A DNA stretch of 8,887 nt from an uncultured bacterium (GCA_903895055.1 CAITSL010000043.1:1-8887); one strand, 5' to 3'. Shown: positions 1 through 6,338, counted from the first letter of the stretch. Made by a program: numbers and translations. The notes: generated from the sequence alone by a model not told the origin.

Positions 1-1
1 A

Positions 2-955
2 AATGGAGGCAAACATACGGCTCTAAACCTTGGGCTTGAACATACCGAGAGCGAATTTGTTGGCTGTCTTGATTCCGATTCTTCGGTGCATCCGGAAGCG
101 TTAAAACGCATTATGACTTTTTTCAAAAATCCGGAAACCATGGCAGTAGCTCCGTCTATCGTGGTTCGCGATCCAAAAAACATTATTCAATACGCTCAAC
201 GGGCTGAATATGATATGGCGCATTATACCAAGAAAATGCTGGCTTTTTTACAGGGAATTCATGTGACGCCGGGTCCTTTCTCCATTTTTCGCAAAGAAGT
301 ATTTGACAAGTTGGGGAATTATCGTAAGTCCCATCATACCGAAGATCAAGAAATAGCTTTACGGATGCATAAAAATGGATTTCGTATTGATCATTGTCCG
401 GATGCTTATGTTTACACTTCAAGCCCCAATACCATTCCAAAACTTTACAAGCAAAGAGTCCGTTGGATTTACGGTTTTATTAAAAATGCTACGGATTACC
501 GAGATCTCTTTTTCAAGCCGGAATATGGCACAATCGGATTCTTTACTCTACCATCGGGATTTATTTCAATAGCTGGCACTGTGATTTTATTGGTATTCGC
601 TATTTCTCGTTTATATAATCTTATTTTCTTAAAAATATTGCAAATAAAAGCGGTAGGGTTTACTTCTGTTTTTGGCGCTGGCTTTTCTTTTGACCCATTT
701 TTTATTAACACTAGAACATTTTTATTTATCTCGATTCTTTTATATATTCTAGTTATCACTGCTCTCTTAAATGGTCGAAGGATGATTTATGGCAGAAAAA
801 TGTTATCATGGGATATCCCTTTGTTTATTGTTGTATATAGCGTGATTGCTCCCTTTTGGCTGATTAAAGCTTGCTGGAATGCTATAAGCTCCCATGAAGC
901 TAGTTGGACAAAAGAGAGGGATTACGCTTTGGGCAAAATTAAAATAACTTCTTAA
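2..955 (+). CDS. Processive family-2 glycosyltransferase, membrane-bound (5' end missing)
   Basis: The reading frame is open from base 2 and continues upstream of the window, so this is the C-terminal part (317 codons) of a larger protein. Frame-2 translation begins NGGKHTALNLGLE, the usual nucleotide-binding stretch of GT-A fold family-2 enzymes. It is followed by a DSD metal-binding motif (71-79), a GPFSIFRKEVF acceptor-site region (about 278-310), a TED catalytic-base motif (338-346) and QRVRW (452-466), which matches the QxxRW signature of processive synthases such as cellulose, hyaluronan and poly-GlcNAc synthases. About three hydrophobic membrane segments follow (roughly 539-630, 710-765, 800-860). 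The family polymerises sugars from nucleotide-sugar donors at the cytoplasmic face and threads the glycan through the membrane. The sugar cannot be read from this sequence. It lies 2 bp upstream of a thioredoxin-like gene and near an acyltransferase, which suggests an envelope-glycan operon. The GTG at 86 is internal, not the start. Confidence 0.88.
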   Translation, partial: NGGKHTALNLGLEHTESEFVGCLDSDSSVHPEALKRIMTFFKNPETMAVAPSIVVRDPKNIIQYAQRAEYDMAHYTKKMLAFLQGIHVTPGPFSIFRKEVFDKLGNYRKSHHTEDQEIALRMHKNGFRIDHCPDAYVYTSSPNTIPKLYKQRVRWIYGFIKNATDYRDLFFKPEYGTIGFFTLPSGFISIAGTVILLVFAISRLYNLIFLKILQIKAVGFTSVFGAGFSFDPFFINTRTFLFISILLYILVITALLNGRRMIYGRKMLSWDIPLFIVVYSVIAPFWLIKACWNAISSHEASWTKERDYALGKIKITS

Positions 956-957
956 AG

Positions 958-1662
958 ATGAAAAATGATTGGATAAAATATATTATTGTTTTCTTTATCA
1001 CGGTGGCGCTTTTTGCGGTAGCAGCTGGATTGAGTAATTTCTTCTCCAATAAAAAAATTGAAAATATGCGTACGATTCAAGATAAGCTGGCGACCGATAT
1101 TCTTTCTTCCGAAACTCAATATACTTTATTGTCAGAACTTTCTTGTGAGCAAGATCCAGGGAACGAGAATCTTTCTTCCGAGTTGAATGATTTGGCTAAT
1201 AAAATAAATGACAGCGAAAGTAATTTGAAAGGGAATTCGGATGTCACCGAACTCAAAAGATATTATTCGGTGCTGGAGATTAAAGATTTTCTTTTAACCA
1301 AAAAAATAAATGAAAAATGCAAAGGTACCTTTATCCCGCTTTTATATTTTTATACCACCGCCAATAATTGTACCGAATGCGTGAAGCAAGGTTTTGTTTT
1401 AACGGAACTGCGGGCAAAATATCCAAATTTAAGGGTTTACTCCTTTGATTATTCCTTGGATTTATCGGCCCTGAAAGCTTTGATTAAAATATACAAAATT
1501 GATGATACCAAACTGCCCGCCATTGTTATCAACGAGCATACTTATACTGGTTTTAAAACGGTAGAAGATATTGAAAAAATCGAACCAGCTATCACAAAAT
1601 TGTCTTCAGATTCGACTACAACAACGACCACAACTGCTTCGAAAACACCAAAAATAAAATAG
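958..1662 (+). CDS. Membrane-anchored thioredoxin-like protein with CxxC
   Basis: This 234-residue protein has an N-terminal membrane segment (about residues 8-28), a polar, probably helical linker (30-120), and a C-terminal domain resembling a thioredoxin fold. That domain has a hydrophobic beta strand (FIPLLYFYTT, 125-134) leading to NNCTEC, with the CxxC pair at Cys138/Cys141, then RVYSFDYS, then a KLPAIVIN strand whose Pro187 fits the cis-proline of thioredoxins. Cys63 and Cys121 are further cysteines outside the motif. The tail (220-226) is a run of seven threonines in a low-complexity, probably disordered end. One membrane segment and a short basic N-terminus suggest an extracytoplasmic domain, but orientation is inferred. 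It starts 2 bp after the glycosyltransferase and ends 20 bp before the acyltransferase, so it is probably co-transcribed with both. Family membership is inferred from motif order; the exact redox role (oxidase, reductase or structural) is unknown. Confidence 0.6.
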   Translation: MKNDWIKYIIVFFITVALFAVAAGLSNFFSNKKIENMRTIQDKLATDILSSETQYTLLSELSCEQDPGNENLSSELNDLANKINDSESNLKGNSDVTELKRYYSVLEIKDFLLTKKINEKCKGTFIPLLYFYTTANNCTECVKQGFVLTELRAKYPNLRVYSFDYSLDLSALKALIKIYKIDDTKLPAIVINEHTYTGFKTVEDIEKIEPAITKLSSDSTTTTTTTASKTPKIK

Positions 1663-1682
1663 AATTTGTAAAGTTATTTTTT

Positions 1683-2864
1683 ATGGACCATCAGAGAAAT
1701 TCTGGAAAAATATATTTCAAAAATCTGGATGCTTTGCGATTCCTCGCTTTTTTATCGGTTTTTATTTCTCACATCGCTTTATTTTTTGGCTACGTAAGCA
1801 ATGGCCCTTATTTTGATTTCATCAAGAAGTTTTTCTTGATTCATGGTGATCTTGGAGTAAGTTTCTTTTTTGTCCTGTCCGGTTTTCTGATTACTTTTCT
1901 CTTGCTTTCGGAAAAAGATAGTTCTGGCCGTATTTCGCTTCCGCATTTTTATTTACGTAGAATCTTGCGCATTTGGCCACTTTATTTTCTGACGTTAATT
2001 TTGGGATTTTTTGTTATTTATCCTCTGGCTTTGCATTCCGGTATTAATTTTCCGTTTTTGATTGCCGAAAGCTACCATTCCTTGCCATGGTATATTTTTT
2101 TAGGTGCCAATTTTAAAATAGCATACCTCGGAGCGGGGAGCGTGGTGCTGGCTGTCCTCTGGTCTATTTCCGTTGAAGAACAATTTTATCTTATCTGGCC
2201 AACCGTTCTTTCCTTCATATCTCGAAAGAATATTGTTAAAATATTGTTTTTTATAATTGGAATTTCTTTCCTGTATCGTTTCTATTATTATGACAATTAC
2301 AATATTGTAAAGTATTCCACTTTTTCGGTTATGTCGGATCTCGCTGTTGGAGCCTTGGTGGCTTATAGCACCATCTATCTACCCCGCATTATTTCAATGA
2401 TTAAAAATTGTCCCAAATATATCATAATCTCTATTTACCTTCTTGGTTTTATTTTAATTCCCTTGCGGACATTGCTTCCGGTTTTTACTCACGGATTTTT
2501 ATATCGTTTCCTTTATTCCTTGGAACCTCTTCTTTTCACAATATTTTTTGCTTTTATTATTTTGGAGCAAAATGTCTCGGATCATTCATTGATAAAGTTA
2601 GGGCGTTTTAAAGCCTTGAATTATCTCGGAGTTCGCTCTTATGGGCTGTATTGCTATCATATGATAGCAATCTTTTGCACCTTTTATCTTTTTCATTTGC
2701 CTGGGACGCCTCTTTTGAATCATAATTTTATTATATATGCAGGAGAAATAATCCTAGCTTTTTTACTGGCGGTAATTTTTTCTGTCACCTCGTATCGCTT
2801 TTTCGAGAAAAGACTTTTATCCCTGAAAGAAAAATATGGGTATAAAGACAATCTAAAAGTTTGA
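1683..2864 (+). CDS. Acyltransferase-3 family membrane protein (OafA/YrhL-like)
   Basis: This 393-residue polytopic protein has the layout of the acyltransferase-3 (COG1835) family, which transfers acetyl or other acyl groups to sugars of surface polysaccharides or peptidoglycan. Visible signatures are LDALRFLAFLSVFISH (residues 15-30, ending in the conserved His30), GDLGVSFFFVLSGFLIT (55-71), a basic loop FYLRRILRIWPLYF (89-102) and LWSISVEEQFYLIWP (159-173, with the Glu pair). A late SYGLYCYHMI segment (about 319-328) matches the usual YxLYLxH helix. About ten hydrophobic segments are spread along the protein, and no extracytoplasmic SGNH domain follows, so this is the short form. The length is near the usual 350-400 residues. 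The ATG at 1683 is used because the LDALRF motif follows within 15 residues; no clear Shine-Dalgarno is seen. TGA is the stop, supporting the standard code. Its neighbours point to modification of the glycan made by the upstream transferase; the substrate is unknown. Confidence 0.9.
   Translation: MDHQRNSGKIYFKNLDALRFLAFLSVFISHIALFFGYVSNGPYFDFIKKFFLIHGDLGVSFFFVLSGFLITFLLLSEKDSSGRISLPHFYLRRILRIWPLYFLTLILGFFVIYPLALHSGINFPFLIAESYHSLPWYIFLGANFKIAYLGAGSVVLAVLWSISVEEQFYLIWPTVLSFISRKNIVKILFFIIGISFLYRFYYYDNYNIVKYSTFSVMSDLAVGALVAYSTIYLPRIISMIKNCPKYIIISIYLLGFILIPLRTLLPVFTHGFLYRFLYSLEPLLFTIFFAFIILEQNVSDHSLIKLGRFKALNYLGVRSYGLYCYHMIAIFCTFYLFHLPGTPLLNHNFIIYAGEIILAFLLAVIFSVTSYRFFEKRLLSLKEKYGYKDNLKV
2650..2671. 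repeat. Perfect 22-bp palindrome inside the acyltransferase gene
   Basis: The half-site ATTGCTATCAT (2650-2660) is followed directly by its exact reverse complement ATGATAGCAAT (2661-2671), with no spacer. It lies over codons 323-330 (Y-C-Y-H-M-I-A-I), the helix of the family's conserved YxLYxxH segment. It could be a protein-binding site, the relic of a small palindromic insertion, or chance. No second copy is seen in the window. Confidence 0.75.
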
Positions 2865-2867
2865 TTC

Positions 2868-2943
2868 TGGAGCCGGCACGAGGATTCGAACCCCGGACAT
2901 CCACTTTACAAAAGTGGCGCTCTACCAACTGAGCTATGCCGGC
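2868..2943 (-). tRNA. tRNA-Thr, anticodon UGU, CCA encoded
   Basis: The minus strand folds into a full cloverleaf of 76 nt. The acceptor stem GCCGGCA pairs with TGCCGGC, the D arm is GCTC-AGTTGGTA-GAGC, and the anticodon stem CCACT/AGTGG closes the 7-nt loop TTTGTAA. The anticodon is therefore TGT, which reads ACA and by wobble other Thr codons. The variable loop is ATGTC and the T arm is CGGGG-TTCGAAT-CCCCG. The 3' end is U73 followed by an encoded CCA (complement of 2868-2870). It lies 30 bp downstream of the small membrane-protein gene on the same strand and may be processed from the rpsB-tsf transcript, since no own promoter is evident. Its 3' end is 3 bp from the stop of the convergent acyltransferase gene. 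Confidence 0.97.
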
Positions 2944-2973
2944 AATATTAAATTTTTTTAACTTTTTTTAATT

Positions 2974-3393
2974 TTATTCTATTCCTTCTTCTTCTTTTAT
3001 TTTATGCTTGATATGTTTGATTTTTTGTCGGTATTCTGAAATTATTTTGATATATTTAGAAACCTCCTTTTTTTCTTCTAGAATATTATTCTCCCGATTT
3101 TTGTTTAACCCATTTTTTATTTTTAGTGTAATTTCTTTTCTTTTTCTATTGATAAAATTCCTGGAAATTAGATAAGTTCGAAGAATAACCCAGATTAAGT
3201 TATGTTCTATTTTTTTAAAATTCTCAACCGCTCTATGTTTTACTTTATCCAAGTCTACCACTCCGGAAATAAAAGTACTGCCGGCTTGATGTGCTTCTTC
3301 TCCGCTCGTATTTTTGAGTAATATAAATTTTCTGCCAATCATTACGATGATTGCAAGGAGAGACACAAAGAATAAAATAAAGAAAAAATACAT
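2974..3393 (-). CDS. Small lysine-rich single-pass membrane protein of unknown function
   Basis: I do not recognise a family for this 139-residue protein. It has one strongly hydrophobic N-terminal segment (residues 2-19, rich in Phe, Leu and Ile) followed at once by Arg21-Lys22, so the rest probably faces the cytoplasm. The remainder is predicted helical and highly charged, with KHRAVENFKKIEHN (52-65), RKRKEITLKIK (83-93) and a Lys/Glu/Ile-rich coiled-coil-like tail (105-139). It starts 2 bp after the tsf stop on the same strand and is probably the third gene of the rpsB-tsf operon. The start is the first ATG after tsf and gives the whole membrane helix; no good Shine-Dalgarno is seen. The positively charged cytoplasmic part and the translation-gene context would be compatible with an RNA- or ribosome-associated membrane tether, but that is speculation. 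Confidence 0.7.
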   Translation of the reverse strand: MYFFFILFFVSLLAIIVMIGRKFILLKNTSGEEAHQAGSTFISGVVDLDKVKHRAVENFKKIEHNLIWVILRTYLISRNFINRKRKEITLKIKNGLNKNRENNILEEKKEVSKYIKIISEYRQKIKHIKHKIKEEEGIE

Positions 3394-3395
3394 AT

Positions 3396-4175
3396 TTATA
3401 TTGAATAACTTTTTACTTCCTTGATTTTTGCTTTGGCCTTTTCTAGGATTTTTCCGATAGTTTCATCCGGATTTTTAATAAAAGGCTGATCGAGCAGTGT
3501 TTTTTCTTTAAAATAAGTTGAAATTTTTCCATCCAACATTTTTTTCTTGATTTCCTCCGGTTTGTCTACCTTTTCTATTTCTTTCTGGAATACTTCCAGC
3601 ATGGTCTTTTTCATTTCTTCGGTAATATCATCTTTACTAATGTATTCCGGTTTCATCGCAGTGAAGTGCATGGCAATATCCCTGGCTAATTCTGCATTTC
3701 CTCCTTCCAAACTCACAATGGCCGCTTTTTTGTTGTTGTGCACATACACTCCCAATATATCTCCTTGGACTAGATATACATCGCCTAATTGAATATTTTC
3801 TCCTGTTTTTTGAATTATCGGATCAATCATTTCTTTGGATTCCTTTTTCATTTTTTCTATCCCTTCCGAAAAAGCAATGTCGGTAAGTTTCCTTAGTAAG
3901 GAAATAAAATCCTCATTCTTAGATACGAAATCAGTTTCACATCGGAGAGCGACTAAAACAGATTTATTGCCTTCGGTTTTCACCATTACTGCCCCATCTT
4001 TGGCATTTCGGTCCGCTTTTTTAAGCGCGATGTCGGAACTGGTCTTTTTTAAGATAGCCAGCGCTTTTGTCATATCGCCATCCGCTTCTTCCAGCGCGCG
4101 CTTGCATTGCATTACAGAAATGCCGGTAGCATCTCGAAGTTCCTTTACCAACTCAGTTGTTATTTTTTTTGACAT
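3396..4175 (-). CDS. tsf: Translation elongation factor Ts
   Basis: EF-Ts is the nucleotide-exchange factor that releases GDP from EF-Tu during elongation in the cytoplasm. This 259-residue protein has the N-terminal UBA-like helix bundle (ITTELVKELRDATGISVMQCKRALEE, about 5-30, followed by DGDMTKA) and the CETDFVSKNEDF segment (79-90). The latter contains the TDFV motif that contacts the EF-Tu nucleotide site. The core has a GDVYLVQGDILGVYVH strand region (131-146), MHFTAMKPEYISKDDI (169-184) and a C-terminal LLDQPFIKNPDETIGKIL module (227-244). It is shorter than the about 283-residue E. coli protein, mainly after the core. It lies 6 bp downstream of rpsB, the near-universal bacterial order. 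A possible Shine-Dalgarno AAGGA on the minus strand (complement of 4189-4193) lies within the end of rpsB, 13 nt before the ATG, a rather long spacing. Confidence 0.97.
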   Translation of the reverse strand: MSKKITTELVKELRDATGISVMQCKRALEEADGDMTKALAILKKTSSDIALKKADRNAKDGAVMVKTEGNKSVLVALRCETDFVSKNEDFISLLRKLTDIAFSEGIEKMKKESKEMIDPIIQKTGENIQLGDVYLVQGDILGVYVHNNKKAAIVSLEGGNAELARDIAMHFTAMKPEYISKDDITEEMKKTMLEVFQKEIEKVDKPEEIKKKMLDGKISTYFKEKTLLDQPFIKNPDETIGKILEKAKAKIKEVKSYSI

Positions 4176-4181
4176 ATAAAA

Positions 4182-4928
4182 TTATTTTTCCTTAATAATC
4201 TCTTTGACGGGTATGACCGGAATAGACATTTGACCAGTCTTATAAGAATTTGAAATTGCTTCGGTGAAAAGTTTAATCGAAGGGATGCCAGTGTCATTGG
4301 CTACTATCGGGTAATCTATTTTTTTGATATTTGAATCCGAATTCAAAATCGCCACTACTGGCACGCCTGTCTGGTGGCTTTCCGTTTGGGCGATACTTTC
4401 GGCTTTGGCATCTACGATATACAGCGCATCGGGCAATTTCTTAAGCCCAACTAAACCGGAATAATATCGGGCAAGTCTTTCCATCTTTTTGGCCATTACT
4501 ACGCGTTCTTTCTTGGTATATTTTTCAAGTCCGCCTTCTTTGTTTTCTTTGCGATAATTTTCAAGTTCAGCGATGCGTTTTTTAATTTCGGAATAATTGG
4601 AAAGAGTGCCCCCGATCCAACGTTCATTGACGTAAGGCATATTCAAAGCTTCCGCGGTATTTTTAATGACTTCTTTGGCTTCTGGTTTGGTGCCGACAAA
4701 AAGGACTACCTTATTACGAGCTCCGAGACTTTTGATAAATTCTTGAGCTTTTGTGAGCATGATACTTGTTTTTTCTAGGTCGATAATATCTGCCTTGTTC
4801 TTGGTAGTATAGATGAATGATGCTATCGAAGGGTGTCGGCGGGTTTTCGAATAGCCATAATGCGCTCCGACGCTAAACATCTCTTCCACTGATACTGCTT
4901 CTTTTTGCTTAATATCTGTTTTTTGCAT
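4182..4928 (-). CDS. rpsB: 30S ribosomal protein S2
   Basis: S2 binds late to the 30S body near the head-platform cleft, contacts S1 where S1 exists, and is needed for translation initiation. The 248-residue protein shows the S2 sequence from end to end: SVGAHYGYSKTRRHPSIASFIY (19-40, an aromatic variant of the common GVHFGH...RWNPKM), IIDLEKT (48-54), VVLFVGTKPEAKEVI (74-88), NERWIGGTLSNY (101-112), LPDALYIVDAKAE (165-177) and GVPVVAILNSDSN...DYPIVANDTG (188-214). The E. coli protein is 241 residues, so this is full length. It is first in the operon rpsB-tsf-membrane protein-tRNA-Thr. In-frame stops lie just upstream of the ATG at 4928, so no longer start of the same frame is likely; the strong AAGGAG upstream is unusually far away. 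Confidence 0.97.
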   Translation of the reverse strand: MQKTDIKQKEAVSVEEMFSVGAHYGYSKTRRHPSIASFIYTTKNKADIIDLEKTSIMLTKAQEFIKSLGARNKVVLFVGTKPEAKEVIKNTAEALNMPYVNERWIGGTLSNYSEIKKRIAELENYRKENKEGGLEKYTKKERVVMAKKMERLARYYSGLVGLKKLPDALYIVDAKAESIAQTESHQTGVPVVAILNSDSNIKKIDYPIVANDTGIPSIKLFTEAISNSYKTGQMSIPVIPVKEIIKEK

Positions 4929-4949
4929 GAAGATATCTTATCAGAAATG

Positions 4950-4955
4950 CTCCTT
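4950..4955 (-). promoter_or_regulatory. AAGGAG ribosome-binding motif at unusual distance from rpsB
   Basis: On the minus strand a strong AAGGAG (complement of 4950-4955) lies 21 nt before the rpsB ATG, against the usual 5-10 nt. The intervening bases include a 10-bp palindrome AAGATATCTT (4930-4939). The frame between holds TGA and TAA, so no closer start in the rpsB frame rescues the spacing. Either a local fold shortens the distance, or the motif is fortuitous. Confidence 0.4.
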
Positions 4956-4972
4956 TTTTGCAAATTTTATCT

Positions 4973-5002
4973 TTTATAGATATATTTATAATTCTTTGCC
5001 AA
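4973..5002 (-). promoter_or_regulatory. Predicted sigma-70-type promoter for rpsB-tsf
   Basis: On the minus strand TTGGCA (complement of 4997-5002; 5 of 6 to TTGACA) is followed after 18 bp by TATAAA (complement of 4973-4978; 5 of 6 to TATAAT). Transcription would begin near 4966 and give a short leader of about 38 nt before rpsB. AT-rich DNA makes chance matches likely, so this is a moderate prediction. Confidence 0.45.
4987..4992 (+). promoter_or_regulatory. Possible -10 element for proS
   Basis: A perfect TATAAT lies on the plus strand 39 bp before the proS ATG, in the divergent region with rpsB. No good -35 is found at the right distance; the best is TTTTAT at 4965-4970, a weak match. 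It would lie back to back with the predicted rpsB promoter, so the two could compete for polymerase. Confidence 0.3.
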
Positions 5003-5031
5003 ATTTGCTTTTTTCGGGTAAGATAAGATTT

Positions 5032-6312
5032 ATGAGACAATCAAAACTTTTTACTAAAACCAAAAAAGAGGCCCCTATGGACGAAGTGTCCAAAAACGCC
5101 GAATTCCTTATCAGGGCGGGTTTTATTCACAAAGAGATGGCCGGGGTATATAGCTATCTCCCTTTAGGTTTGCGGGTTATCAAAAAGATCGAAAATATCA
5201 TCCGGGAAGAAATGGATGCCATTGGCGGTATAGAAATGAAGACTTCTATTTTACAGAACAAGGAAGTATGGGAAAAATCCAATCGTTGGGACGATGAAGC
5301 TGTTGAAGTTTGGTTCAAAACAAAATTAAAGAACGGAGGGGAGATTGGCTTGTCTTGGACCAATGAAGAATCACATGTAAATATTTTAAAACAGTACATA
5401 AATTCTTATAAAGATTTGCCAATTTACCCATATGATTTTAAAGATATGTTTAGAAATGAAATTAGAAGCAAATCTGGCATCATGCGAGGCAGAGAGTTTT
5501 ACTGGAAAGCCCTTTATTCTTTTTCCAAAGACGAGCAGGAGCATAATCTTTTTTACGAAAAATCTAAAGTAGCTTATCAGAATATTTTTAAAAGAGTTGG
5601 CATTGGCCATTTGACTTATCTAACTTTTGCTTCTGGTGGAAGTTTTTCAAAATATTCTCATGAATTTCAAACGATTACCGCGGCCGGAGAAGATACGATC
5701 TATTTAGACGAAAATTCCGGAGTGGCTGTGAACAAAGAAGTTTATGACGACGAAACGATAGCCTTGCTGGATCTTAAAAAAGAAACTTTAGTCGAGAAGA
5801 AAGCAATTGAAGTCGGCAATATTTTTTCATTAGGTACGAAATATTCAGCTCCTTTTGACTTAAAGTATAAAGACGAAAATGGGGAAAATAAATTAGTGAT
5901 TATGGGTAGTTATGGCATTGGGCTTGGACGCCTAATGGGCACTGTAGTGGAAGTTTTATCGGATGACAAAGGGATTATTTGGCCGGAAACGATTGCTCCA
6001 TTTCAGGTTCATTTGCTTTCCTTGGGAGATGATGAGGAAGTTTTGAAGGAAGCCGAGAATGTTTACGAAAGATTATCGAAAAACAACATTGAAGTTTTAT
6101 TTGACGACAGGACAAGCCTTTCCGCCGGAGAAAAATTTGCCGAATCTGATTTGATTGGGATACCTTATCGCGCAATCATATCTTCTCGGAGCGTAAAAGA
6201 AAAAGGGATTGAATTGAAAAAACGTACGGAAGAAAAAGGGAAAATTGTCTCTGTCGATGAATTGCTTGCTTTACTGGTATCTAAGCCAGATAGAGGTTTA
6301 ACCTCTATCTAG
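5032..6312 (+). CDS. proS: Prolyl-tRNA synthetase, short form without editing domain
   Basis: ProRS charges tRNA-Pro with proline in the cytoplasm. The ATG at 5032 gives 426 residues starting MRQSKLFTKTKKEAP, matching the normal MRxSxxxxxTxKExP start. The open frame continues back to 4927, but those 35 residues do not resemble ProRS and overlap the rpsB start. The class II core is present: motif 1 region (AGVYSYLPLGLRVIKKIENIIREEM, 37-61), TNEE proline-binding segment (110-113), motif 2 (FRNE...GIMRGREF, 140-156), SHEFQ (209-213) and motif 3 (GSYGIGLGRLMG, 292-303). A C-terminal anticodon-binding domain follows (VLFDDRTSLSAGEKFAESDLIGIP, 355-378). The editing INS domain of about 180 residues seen in E. 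coli ProRS (572 residues) is absent; only a short linker (about 228-258) remains. Usual THEE is TNEE and usual KDxYSF is KALYSF (Ala160). Residues 419-426 and the stop are encoded by a palindromic repeat. Confidence 0.95.
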   Translation: MRQSKLFTKTKKEAPMDEVSKNAEFLIRAGFIHKEMAGVYSYLPLGLRVIKKIENIIREEMDAIGGIEMKTSILQNKEVWEKSNRWDDEAVEVWFKTKLKNGGEIGLSWTNEESHVNILKQYINSYKDLPIYPYDFKDMFRNEIRSKSGIMRGREFYWKALYSFSKDEQEHNLFYEKSKVAYQNIFKRVGIGHLTYLTFASGGSFSKYSHEFQTITAAGEDTIYLDENSGVAVNKEVYDDETIALLDLKKETLVEKKAIEVGNIFSLGTKYSAPFDLKYKDENGENKLVIMGSYGIGLGRLMGTVVEVLSDDKGIIWPETIAPFQVHLLSLGDDEEVLKEAENVYERLSKNNIEVLFDDRTSLSAGEKFAESDLIGIPYRAIISSRSVKEKGIELKKRTEEKGKIVSVDELLALLVSKPDRGLTSI

Positions 6313-6331
6313 AGTTTAAAACTCTATCTGG
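6286..6331. repeat. Compound palindrome across the proS 3' end and mreB leader
   Basis: Three overlapping inverted repeats occupy 46 bp. Outer arms CCAGATAGAG (6286-6295) and CTCTATCTGG (6322-6331) are exact complements. Inside, AGATAGAGGTT (6288-6298) pairs with AACCTCTATCT (6300-6310), and TAGAGTTT (6310-6317) pairs with AAACTCTA (6319-6326). The outer stem and the two inner hairpins exclude each other. The element supplies proS codons 419-426 and the TAG stop (6310-6312). No T-run follows, so it is not a typical terminator. Its right edge touches the GGGA (6330-6333) that is the only candidate ribosome-binding site of mreB, so folding may affect mreB translation. Confidence 0.8.
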
Positions 6332-6338
6332 GAAAATT

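Noticed and set aside
1617..1640. The ACN-rich tract as a DNA microsatellite.
   Set aside because: The codons vary (ACT, ACA, ACG, ACC), so selection on or drift of a Thr-rich protein tail explains it better than repeat slippage.
1821..1840. Inverted repeat ATCAAGAA / TTCTTGAT with a 4-nt loop in the acyltransferase gene.
   Set aside because: Short 8-bp arms of this type are expected by chance in AT-rich sequence of this length.
2862..2864. UGA recoded as glycine (code 25), as in some Patescibacteria.
   Set aside because: TGA ends the acyltransferase at its expected length just before a tRNA gene, and no internal TGA is needed in any of the identified genes.
4927..5031. The proS open frame continues 35 codons upstream to an ATG at 4927.
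   Set aside because: The extra residues do not resemble ProRS, overlap the divergent rpsB start, and cover the likely promoters; MRQSKLF at 5032 matches the usual ProRS start.
6286..6338. Rho-independent terminator between proS and mreB.
   Set aside because: The hairpins are not followed by a T-run on either strand, and mreB needs transcription from upstream because no promoter is seen between the genes.
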